From: Streptosporangiaceae bacterium
GTDB taxonomy: Bacteria; Actinomycetota; Actinomycetes; Streptosporangiales; Streptosporangiaceae
NCBI GenBank assembly: GCA_030050125.1
Contig: JASIJN010000205.1
Span: forward strand, 1 to 18,974
Length of the DNA: 18,974 nt
Reading direction: 5' to 3'
Shown here: piece by piece, positions 1 through 5,561 of the stretch
How positions within the stretch are numbered: position 1 is the stretch's first letter
Layout of the letters: every line of letters begins with the position of its first letter
Made by a program: the position numbers and the translations under genes
The notes under the pieces: model-generated
Database searches by the model: none
Told to the model about the DNA's origin: nothing
The model's input: only the letters and a program-made list of their open reading frames with translations

Positions 1-433
1 AGTCCAGGTACCGGCCGTCGGCCGCGCAGGCGGCGAACCCCGGCCCGGTCAGCCCGGCGGCAGCGGCGAGGTCCGCGAGCTCGGCGTCGCTCAGTCCCGG
101 CCCGCCCTCGGGCGGCTGGCCGACGAACAGCGCGTGCGCATACTCGACAAACCGTCCCCCGTCGGCCGCGCAGCCGGATGCCGCGGCCGCGCGGGTCGAG
201 TAGTTCGTCGTCGACGCCTCGTCCAGGAAGTTCATCGGGTGGTAGGCCAGGGTGGCCCGGTTCTCGGCGGCCAGCCGCGCGAGTCCGGTCCCCGAGGACA
301 GCTCGAACCGCCGGCAGAACGGGCACAGGAAGTCGATGAATATGTCCACCAGGACCGGGCCGTGCCCCACGGCAATCCCGTCGCCCGCCGCGGTCGCGCC
401 CGCGGGTACCCGGCTCGGCGCCGCCGCGGTCAT
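1..433 (-). CDS. DsbA-family thioredoxin-fold protein (3' end cut by window)
   Basis: The minus-strand frame opens at ATG 433 and is still open at the left edge, so about 144 codons are present. A short N-terminal stretch is followed by a beta strand (VLVDIFIDFLCPFC) ending in a CPFC redox motif at residues 37-40, the position and form expected for the DsbA/DSBA-like thioredoxin domain. Downstream comes the start of the helical insertion (residues about 75-144). Known members oxidise, reduce or isomerise thiols outside the membrane. No clear signal peptide or membrane anchor is visible in residues 1-25, so either it acts in the cytoplasm or the start lies elsewhere. GGAGGAG lies just before the ATG and supports this start. 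It is divergent from the acetyltransferase gene. The family call is firm; the exact role and partner are not known. Confidence 0.8.
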   Translation of the reverse strand, partial: MTAAAPSRVPAGATAAGDGIAVGHGPVLVDIFIDFLCPFCRRFELSSGTGLARLAAENRATLAYHPMNFLDEASTTNYSTRAAAASGCAADGGRFVEYAHALFVGQPPEGGPGLSDAELADLAAAAGLTGPGFAACAADGRYLD

Positions 434-446
434 GGCTCCTCCGGAT

Positions 447-475
447 GATCTATCGGCATCGACCCACGCTAGCAA
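447..475 (-). promoter_or_regulatory. Candidate promoter of the DsbA-like gene
   Basis: On the minus strand TTGCTA (475-470) and TAGATC (452-447) are separated by 17 bp, a sigma70-like layout. The -10 lies 13 nt before the ATG at 433, so the mRNA would begin close to the GGAGGAG ribosome site. Motif match only. Confidence 0.3.
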
Positions 476-522
476 GGCCCGCCGGAGGCCGTTGCACCCG
501 GCAGGCGGCGGCTACCCCCCGA

Positions 523-528
523 TATCGT
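523..528 (+). promoter_or_regulatory. Candidate -10 box giving a leaderless acetyltransferase mRNA
   Basis: TATCGT fits the TAnnnT -10 form and ends 6 nt before the GTG at 535. No purine-rich ribosome site lies before that GTG, and no good -35 is visible. The spacing is that of a leaderless transcript. Confidence 0.35.
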
Positions 529-534
529 GGACGG

Positions 535-1065
535 GTGGCTTCCCGACTGGTTACCGAACGGCTGGTCCTGCGCCCGTGGCGGGTCGACGATGCTCCCGCC
601 GCCGTGCACGCCTACGGCGACGCCGAGGTCGCGCGCTGGCTGTCGCCGGCGATGGACCAGGTCCGCGACGAGGCGGCGATGCGCCTGGTCCTGCAGCAAT
701 GGATCGCCGAGGGTGCCCGGCTGCTGACCCCGGGCGGCCGCTGGGCCATCGAGCTGCGAGAGGACGGCACCCTGGTCGGCGGGGCGACCCTGCTGCCGCT
801 GCCGCCCGACGAGGAGTACGAGATGGGCTGGCAGCTACGGCCGGATGCCTGGGGCCACGGCTACGCCACCGAGACCGGCCTGGCCCTGGCGGAGTGGGGT
901 TTCGACCAGGGACTGGAGCAGGTCATCGCGCTCGTGCGGCCGGCCAACGCGCGCGCCGAGGGCACGGTGCGCCGGATAGGCATGGAGTGGGTCGGCGAGA
1001 CCGAGAAGTATCACGACCTGCGGTTGCAGCAGTACCGGCTGCGCCCGGCCGACCTGCCTGCCTAG
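535..1065 (+). CDS. GNAT-family N-acetyltransferase (RimJ/RimL-like)
   Basis: A 176-residue protein of typical size for the Acetyltransf_3 branch. It opens with the standard ERLVLRPW strand (residues 8-15). The acetyl-CoA motif A is at residues 99-113 (WQLRPDAWGHGYATE), with the WGHGYA pyrophosphate loop, and the C-terminal NARAEGTVRRIGM helix-strand (138-150) matches the family. It should transfer acetyl from acetyl-CoA to an amine; the acceptor (ribosomal protein N-terminus, antibiotic or metabolite) cannot be read from the sequence. The frame is open further upstream to 445, but homology begins at the GTG at 535, which sits 6 nt after a -10-like box. It converges with the epimerase-like gene, 27 bp between stops. 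Confidence 0.85.
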   Translation: MASRLVTERLVLRPWRVDDAPAAVHAYGDAEVARWLSPAMDQVRDEAAMRLVLQQWIAEGARLLTPGGRWAIELREDGTLVGGATLLPLPPDEEYEMGWQLRPDAWGHGYATETGLALAEWGFDQGLEQVIALVRPANARAEGTVRRIGMEWVGETEKYHDLRLQQYRLRPADLPA

Positions 1066-1092
1066 CTGGCCGGGCGACGCCGGCACCCGAGG

Positions 1093-1899
1093 TCAGAGCG
1101 GGTCGTCGCCGGCCGGGCCGGGCAGGGTGTATTCGCCGCCGAGATAGGCGAGGAGCGGATCGGCCGGGTCCGGCTCGCCGTGCCTGGCGATGATCTCGGC
1201 CGCGTACGCCTCCGCGTCGTCGCGGGGCTCGTAGCCGAGGGCCCGGGCCTCGTTCAGGCTCACCCAGCCGCCGCGGGTGTTCGCCGACACCCCGAAGATC
1301 ACCCGGAACCCCGGGCCTGCCGCCGACAGGCACGCTTCGAACAGTCGCCCGGCGTCGTCCGGGGATAGCCAGGTGGACAGCGAGCGCGCGCTGAACGGAC
1401 GGTCCGCGCAGGTCAGGATGCGCACGCAGATCACGTCCAGCCCGTACCGGTGGTGGTAGAGCGCGCCCAGCGCCTCGTCGGCCGCCTTGGACACCCCGTA
1501 GTAGCTGTCCGGCGCGGGGAACGCGTAGTCCGGGACCGGGAACGCCGCCCTCGGGGCGAACCCGACCGCGTGATTCGACGAGGCGCAGATCACCCGGCCC
1601 ACGCCCGCCCGGCGGGCCGCCTCCAGCACGGCGCGGGTGCCGTCGATGTTGATCTCGAGGATCTCCGGCCACGGGGCTTCGTGGGGGATGCCCGCGAGAT
1701 GGATGACCGCTTCGGCACCCTGGCACGCCGCGGTCAGGGCGTTCAGATCGGTTATCGAGACCTTCACCGCCTCCTCGGCCGGCCCGGGCGTGATCGGCGC
1801 GATATCGAGCAGGCGCAGGGTCCGGCCCGGCCGGGTCAGCCGCGGCCGGAGCATGGTCCCGATCCGGCCCGCAGCGCCGGTGACAAGAACGATCGGCAT
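1093..1899 (-). CDS. NAD-dependent epimerase/dehydratase family protein, probable uronate dehydrogenase
   Basis: A 268-residue short-chain dehydrogenase with an NAD-binding TGAAGRIG loop at residues 7-14, SSNH at 107-110 and the catalytic YxxxK at 134-138 (YGVSK). Several further blocks agree with what I know of bacterial uronate dehydrogenase (Udh, EC 1.1.1.203): SSNHAVGF, LSTWLSPDD (174-182), the VSAN...GGW region (204-212), LGYEPRDDAEAY (221-232) and GGEY near the C-terminus. Udh oxidises D-glucuronate or D-galacturonate to the aldaric acid lactone with NAD+. Length matches (about 265). Start ATG 1899 gives the full Rossmann strand. It lies 35 bp downstream of the DUF5996 gene on the same strand. 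Specificity could differ within the family; no other uronate gene is adjacent. Confidence 0.8.
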   Translation of the reverse strand: MPIVLVTGAAGRIGTMLRPRLTRPGRTLRLLDIAPITPGPAEEAVKVSITDLNALTAACQGAEAVIHLAGIPHEAPWPEILEINIDGTRAVLEAARRAGVGRVICASSNHAVGFAPRAAFPVPDYAFPAPDSYYGVSKAADEALGALYHHRYGLDVICVRILTCADRPFSARSLSTWLSPDDAGRLFEACLSAAGPGFRVIFGVSANTRGGWVSLNEARALGYEPRDDAEAYAAEIIARHGEPDPADPLLAYLGGEYTLPGPAGDDPL

Positions 1900-1906
1900 G
1901 GCAGTC

Positions 1907-1912
1907 ACCGTA
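1907..1912 (-). promoter_or_regulatory. Candidate -10 box of the uronate-dehydrogenase-like gene
   Basis: On the minus strand TACGGT ends 7 nt before the ATG at 1899, in the 35-bp gap after the DUF5996 gene. No ribosome site precedes the ATG, so a leaderless mRNA is possible. No good -35 at standard spacing. Confidence 0.3.
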
Positions 1913-1934
1913 GTGCAGGGCTGGTCCGGGCCGG

Positions 1935-2849
1935 TCAGGCGATCGGCGGCGGGGTCGAGTCGGCGGTCGCGGCGAGCTCCCGGTCCCACCCGCAGACCGC
2001 GCACGCGTGCCGGAACACCGCGCGGGCGAACTGCAGGGCGGCGGCCCGCGGATCCGGCGCGGCCCGGACCTCGTCCCACTCCAGGATGTACTCGCCCAGG
2101 GCGCCGTCCCAGAGCGCGCCCGGCAGGGCCGCGTGCCCGAAGCCGTCCGGCGCCGGGTGCGCGTACGCGTAGAACGCCGCGGTGGGGTGCCGCTCGTCGC
2201 CCGGCCACCAGCCGACCGCGACCTCCTGGGCGTTCATCGCGTTGCGCATGATGAAGTCGGCCGACGGGGGTTCGGCGGGCAGGCCGGAGAACAGGTTCAC
2301 GGCCAGGTCGAACGAGCCCCACCACGCGTTGACCGGCGTTGACCGGCCGCGGTACGGGGCCCGGAACGCCGCCAGCACCAGCGCCACCTGGGTCGCTGCG
2401 GCGAAATAGTCGTCGACCTGCTCGCGGACGTAGCGCGAGTGGTCGTAGTCCTCGTCGAGCGGCACCCGCCAGGGCACCTCCTGCGGCGCAGGGTCGATGT
2501 CCACCGGCCCGCCGAGGGCACGCACCGCGTCCAGGACCTCGCGGGTGACCTCGGCGACCGGCCGGTCGGGGGTGAGCGCGACCCGCCTGACCTGGTGGGC
2601 GCTGTGCTCGATGACCGCCTCGTGGAGGCACAGGTCGAGCGCGACGACGATGGCCCCCGAGCCGTCCGGCGCGGGCAGCGGCGCCGTCTCCCAGCCGCGC
2701 GCGGTCAGCCGCAGCGCGGCGTGCTGCAGTTGCGGCTCTGGCGGGGCGAGCCGGGCCGCGAGCTTGCCGAGTACCTGCGTGTGGGCGTGCAGCGTGTCGC
2801 AGGTCTCGCGCCAGTTCTGGTAGGACGCGCCGGGCCAGTCCGTGGGCAT
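1935..2849 (-). CDS. DUF5996 family protein
   Basis: A 304-residue protein matching the actinobacterial DUF5996 family from memory: an N-terminal WRETCDTLH-type helix, a middle segment on aromatic and acidic residues (the PWRVPLDEDYDHSRY stretch, about 125-140), then VNAWWGSFDLAVNLFSG (about 175-190) and a GWWPGDERHPTAAFYAYAHPAP region followed by LGEYILEWDEVRA. No signal peptide or membrane segment. The biochemical role of the family is unknown to me. It is the first gene of a possible two-gene unit with the uronate-dehydrogenase-like gene and is divergent from exonuclease III. A good promoter ends 6 nt before the ATG. Confidence 0.75.
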   Translation of the reverse strand: MPTDWPGASYQNWRETCDTLHAHTQVLGKLAARLAPPEPQLQHAALRLTARGWETAPLPAPDGSGAIVVALDLCLHEAVIEHSAHQVRRVALTPDRPVAEVTREVLDAVRALGGPVDIDPAPQEVPWRVPLDEDYDHSRYVREQVDDYFAAATQVALVLAAFRAPYRGRSTPVNAWWGSFDLAVNLFSGLPAEPPSADFIMRNAMNAQEVAVGWWPGDERHPTAAFYAYAHPAPDGFGHAALPGALWDGALGEYILEWDEVRAAPDPRAAALQFARAVFRHACAVCGWDRELAATADSTPPPIA

Positions 2850-2855
2850 GCTGGA

Positions 2856-2884
2856 ACGCTATTGCGCGCTGGCGGGTTGCACAA
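2856..2884 (-). promoter_or_regulatory. Promoter of the DUF5996 gene, leaderless layout
   Basis: On the minus strand TTGTGC (2884-2879), a 17-bp spacer, then TAGCGT (2861-2856). The ATG at 2849 follows 6 nt later, so transcription would begin at or next to the start codon. No ribosome site is present, which agrees with leaderless translation. Confidence 0.5.
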
Positions 2885-2931
2885 CGAGCCACGCAGCGGC
2901 GCCCCGCCCCTCGGCCTGGTTGGATAGCGGC

Positions 2932-3720
2932 GTGCGGATCGCAACCTGGAACGTGAACTCGGTGCTGGCCCGGCTGCCCCGGCTGGAGGACTGGCTGGAG
3001 CAGGTCGCCCCCGACGTGGCCTGCCTGCAGGAGACCAAGGTGGACGACGACGGGTTCCCCTCCGACGCCGTGACCAAGCTCGGCTACGAGGTGGCGCACC
3101 ATGGCGAGGGCCGGTGGAACGGGGTGGCGGTGCTGTCCCGGGTGGGGCTGGCGGACGTCGCCCGTGGCCTGCCGGGCGATCCCGGGTTCCCCGACCAGGG
3201 CACCACCGAGGCCCGGACCCTGGCCGCGACCTGCGGGCCGGTGCGGGTGCGCTCGGTGTACGTGCCCAACGGGCGCACGCCCACCGACCCGCACTACGCC
3301 TACAAGCTGCGCTGGCTGGACGCGCTGCGGGCCGCGGTCGCGGATGACGCGGCGGGCGACCGGCCGTTCGCGATGATGGGCGACTACAACGTCGCGCCGG
3401 CCGACGGCGACGTCTGGGACCCGGCGGCCTTCGCCGACTCCACCCACGTCACCCCGGCCGAGCGGTCGGCGCTGGCCGCGCTGCGGGACACGGGCCTGAC
3501 CGACGTGGTGCCGCGCATCGCCAAGGGCCCGCATCCGTTCACGTACTGGGACTACCGGGGCGGGGCGTTCCACAAGGGCATGGGCATGCGCATCGACCTG
3601 GTGTACGCGAACGCGTCCCTGGCCCGGGCGGTCACGGACGCCTGGGTCGACCGCGAGACGCGCAAGGGCCACGGCCCGAGCGACCACGCCCCGGTGATCG
3701 TGGACCTCAGCCTGGGGTGA
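2932..3720 (+). CDS. xthA: Exodeoxyribonuclease III (AP endonuclease)
   Basis: A 262-residue exonuclease III/EEP-fold protein of normal length. The active-site set is complete: N7 (TWNVNS), E34 (LQETK), Y110 (SVYVPNG), D151 and N153 (GDYNVAP), D222 (RIDLVY) and the terminal D251-H252 (SDHAPV). It cleaves DNA at abasic sites and has 3'-5' exonuclease and 3'-phosphatase activity in base-excision repair, in the cytoplasm with Mg2+. The GTG at 2932 is used because the protein then starts at the conserved first strand (RIATWNVNS); no clear ribosome site precedes it. It is divergent from the DUF5996 gene (82 bp) and its stop is only 8 bp from that of the Tat-exported protein gene. Confidence 0.93.
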   Translation: MRIATWNVNSVLARLPRLEDWLEQVAPDVACLQETKVDDDGFPSDAVTKLGYEVAHHGEGRWNGVAVLSRVGLADVARGLPGDPGFPDQGTTEARTLAATCGPVRVRSVYVPNGRTPTDPHYAYKLRWLDALRAAVADDAAGDRPFAMMGDYNVAPADGDVWDPAAFADSTHVTPAERSALAALRDTGLTDVVPRIAKGPHPFTYWDYRGGAFHKGMGMRIDLVYANASLARAVTDAWVDRETRKGHGPSDHAPVIVDLSLG

Positions 3721-3728
3721 CCCGGAGC

Positions 3729-4295
3729 CTAAGACGGCGGCGCCGGCGGCTGGGTGACGCCGGTGTTCACGTTGTACTGGATAAAGAACATGTCGGGCAC
3801 GTAGGGCGCGCTGACATAGCCCTGGTCGGGTGTGCCCCCATCAACCGGCAACCAGCTGGTAAAAGTGTAACAGGCCAGGCTCGTCCCGAAGGCACAAAAC
3901 GGGCCCGTTATCGGGGGGCTGTCTGGACTTTCTGAACAGTATACCCAGATATCAGAACCAGAATTGTTGACTATCGAACTCGGGTTAAATCCCACTACCG
4001 ACTGGAATGTGAGCCACTGTGAATGATATCCCGACGTAGGGAAGATCACCTGGGTTCCGGTCGCGTCAGGCCCGAGAAACGCGCTAATCGTCGCGCTCGG
4101 GGTTGACGGTATCGTCGCGGCGGACGTCAGGCTGACGGCCCGCTCACCCGGCGTTCCCGCCCGGGCCGCGGCTCTCGCGGCCAGGGCCGGGATGGCCGGG
4201 ACGAGCATCCCCGCGGCCGCAGCGGCGACGAGGAAGACACGGCGGGTAGGCGGGCGTGCGTTGTCGTGGCTCGCTACGTCATGGCGTTCGGCCAT
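3729..4295 (-). CDS. Tat-exported protein of unknown function
   Basis: A 188-residue protein with a twin-arginine signal: TRRVFL at residues 17-22, a hydrophobic run to about 36 and a PALA-A cleavage site near 39. The mature part is rich in Ser, Thr, Pro and aromatics, has three cysteines (about 120, 134, 142) and no lipobox, so it should be released or cell-wall associated. I do not recognise the fold; the aromatic beta-rich look could suit a small binding domain. A strong ribosome site (GAGGAGG) lies upstream of the ATG at 4295. It follows the glycosidase-like gene by 71 bp and is probably co-transcribed. GC is far below its neighbours: one 60-base stretch (3961-4020) is 47% GC. Function unknown. 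Confidence 0.75.
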   Translation of the reverse strand: MAERHDVASHDNARPPTRRVFLVAAAAAGMLVPAIPALAARAAARAGTPGERAVSLTSAATIPSTPSATISAFLGPDATGTQVIFPTSGYHSQWLTFQSVVGFNPSSIVNNSGSDIWVYCSESPDSPPITGPFCAFGTSLACYTFTSWLPVDGGTPDQGYVSAPYVPDMFFIQYNVNTGVTQPPAPPS

Positions 4296-4328
4296 CGTTT
4301 ACCTCCTCAGATCAGATCGGAAGTTTCA

Positions 4329-4342
4329 CCGCCGCAAGGCGG
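4329..4342 (-). other. Small hairpin between the glycosidase-like and Tat-protein genes
   Basis: A 5-bp G/C stem (CCGCC/GGCGG) with a 4-nt loop lies in the 71-bp gap between the two genes. In the minus-strand transcript it has no U-run after it, so it is more likely an intercistronic processing or stability hairpin than a terminator. Short enough to be chance in GC-rich DNA. Confidence 0.25.
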
Positions 4343-4366
4343 GCACGCTAATAGCCGGCTCAGGGC

Positions 4367-5227
4367 TCAGGGCGACGACTGCGCCAAGATGGCGTACAAG
4401 GCGTCGATGGTGGCCCAGTCCTCGGGAATCCAGTCGCCGGATTCGGCGCCGTTCGGGTTCCAGAACGTCAGGAAGGACGTCACGTCAGACGTGTAGCCGT
4501 TCTGCTGAAGCCAGGACCACGCGGTCGTGAACCACCACGGCCGGCGCGCGGGGAACCGCGAGTTGGTCTCGGTTATGCCGATCGTGGCGTAGCCTCCCAG
4601 GACCAGCTCGGCACACACTCCCTGCCAGGTAACGAGCAGACTGCAGGGATCGGTATCAGCCGTGGAGGAGTCGTAGATGTCGCAGGCGTAGAAGTCAAGA
4701 TTCAGAGCCATCCAGGGATTGACCCGGTCCCAAAGGGAGTTTGCGTCGTCTGTATCTACCATCTCGATGGCGCCGACCTGGACATTAGCCTGCCACAATT
4801 GCGCCTTCGCCTGCACGTAGGTCTGCGCTTGCGTCAGCAGCCCGGCCGCCCCGCCCGAGTTGGGAAAGTTCTGATCCAGTGACTCGAAGTAGGTGTAATA
4901 GCTGCCGCCCGACGCTCCCATCGTCGATGCCTCGTGCCACAGCGCGACCAGCGATGTCGGCCCCGCGGGAGCCGCCGTGAGGAAGGCCTGCAGCTGAGAA
5001 TCGTAGTAGCCGTTGATCAGCTTCCAGAGCTCGGGCCGGATGGACACGCAGATCCGCCCGTAGGAATCAGGCTGCTCCCAAGCCGGGATCCCGTCGTAGG
5101 GGTACGTTTCACTGTCGAGGTAAACCCGCGCGCCAGTCGGCGTCATGGACACGGCGGCATCACCGATCGGAACCGACGTTTCCTGCATGGTCTCGTAGAT
5201 CACATCATTTGCTCCGGCGAATGCCAC
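4367..5227 (-). CDS. Glycoside-hydrolase-like TIM-barrel protein
   Basis: A 286-residue protein resembling actinobacterial glycosidase-like hypothetical proteins of the GH26/clan GH-A type. LWHEAS (residues 96-101) puts H98-E99 at the end of a strand, as in the acid/base position, and IGITETN (216-222) puts E220 where the nucleophile of clan A enzymes sits. Other barrel-like blocks are GRICVSIRP (57-65), the NLDFYACDIYD region (176-186) and LTFWNPNG (253-260). No signal peptide is visible, and a TAG stop in frame 36 nt upstream of the GTG at 5227 rules out an N-terminal extension, so it appears cytosolic. GAGGAG precedes the GTG. It is first in a probable operon with the Tat-exported protein. 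GC is lower than in flanking genes. Substrate unknown. Confidence 0.65.
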   Translation of the reverse strand: MAFAGANDVIYETMQETSVPIGDAAVSMTPTGARVYLDSETYPYDGIPAWEQPDSYGRICVSIRPELWKLINGYYDSQLQAFLTAAPAGPTSLVALWHEASTMGASGGSYYTYFESLDQNFPNSGGAAGLLTQAQTYVQAKAQLWQANVQVGAIEMVDTDDANSLWDRVNPWMALNLDFYACDIYDSSTADTDPCSLLVTWQGVCAELVLGGYATIGITETNSRFPARRPWWFTTAWSWLQQNGYTSDVTSFLTFWNPNGAESGDWIPEDWATIDALYAILAQSSP

Positions 5228-5274
5228 CCTTGGCTCCTCAGAATTACGGCTTCTAAAGATCTACATGGCGCGTA

Positions 5275-5304
5275 ATTGCAACATGTACCGCTCTATTGGG
5301 TCAA
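5275..5304 (-). promoter_or_regulatory. Candidate promoter of the glycosidase-like/Tat-protein operon
   Basis: On the minus strand TTGACC (5304-5299) followed after 18 bp by TGCAAT (5280-5275). The -35 is near consensus, the -10 is poor. It would give a leader of about 40 nt with the GAGGAG ribosome site. The large inverted repeat starting at 5310 lies directly upstream of the -35. Confidence 0.35.
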
Positions 5305-5309
5305 GGTTT

Positions 5310-5338
5310 TCGGACAGCGCACAACGAGCGCTGTCCGA
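5310..5338. repeat. Perfect inverted repeat, 11-bp arms, 7-bp spacer
   Basis: TCGGACAGCGC (5310-5320) and its exact reverse complement (5328-5338) flank ACAACGA. It lies just upstream of the candidate -35 of the glycosidase-like operon. There is no T-run at its 3' side on either strand, so it is not a standard intrinsic terminator; an operator or a cruciform/hairpin element fits the position better. Confidence 0.7.
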
Positions 5339-5350
5339 GTGCCGAAATCT

Positions 5351-5362
5351 GCTCGCGCGAGC
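5351..5362. repeat. 12-bp perfect palindrome
   Basis: GCTCGCGCGAGC reads the same on both strands. It lies 12 bp from the larger inverted repeat, in the same divergent control region. Possible operator; may be chance. Confidence 0.45.
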
Positions 5363-5376
5363 ACGTATGTCCAACT

Positions 5377-5397
5377 GTTCGCACTGAACGGTCGAAC
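5377..5397. repeat. Inverted repeat GTTCG-N11-CGAAC
   Basis: Five-bp arms GTTCG (5377-5381) and CGAAC (5393-5397) with 11 bp between. The outer half-sites resemble those I recall for StrR (GTTCGActG-N11-CagTcGAAC), but the spacing between arms is shorter. A StrR-like regulator gene lies 2.2 kb away. Confidence 0.4.
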
Positions 5398-5408
5398 GGG
5401 TCTGAGGC

Positions 5409-5437
5409 CCCGGCCCGGACGGGTCGGCCGGGCCGGG
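5409..5437. repeat. GC-only inverted repeat, 10-bp arms
   Basis: CCCGGCCCGG (5409-5418) and its reverse complement (5428-5437) flank a 9-bp loop. It would form a strong hairpin in a plus-strand leader of the TPR gene, about 125 nt before its start. GC-only arms are more likely by chance in this DNA than mixed ones. Confidence 0.4.
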
Positions 5438-5561
5438 CTCCTAGACACTCGTCCGCCCGCTCGGGCACGCTTTAGTGCGCCGTCGTAGGGGAGCTGGCGC
5501 CGCGTGATCGCAGGCACCGGCTGACCGGGCCGGGACCGGGCCCGAGGTCTGGGGAGGTGGC

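Larger units (their letters stand above)
5228..5561. other. 334-bp divergent intergenic region, rich in inverted repeats
   Basis: No credible gene on either strand. It separates the divergent glycosidase-like (-) and TPR (+) genes and holds a candidate minus promoter near 5275-5304 and four inverted repeats between 5310 and 5437. The left part (5228-5310) is AT-rich like the glycosidase-like gene; the right part (5400-5561) is very GC-rich. A ribosome site GGGGAGG ends just before the GTG of the TPR gene at 5562. Confidence 0.7.

Noticed and set aside
1093..3687. Open minus-strand frame of 864 codons extending far upstream of the uronate-dehydrogenase-like protein
   Set aside because: Only the last 268 codons show homology; the rest is a shadow of the DUF5996 and exonuclease III genes in GC-rich DNA.
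5310..5338. Perfect inverted repeat as an intrinsic terminator
   Set aside because: It lies upstream of both flanking genes, and there is no T-run after it on either strand.
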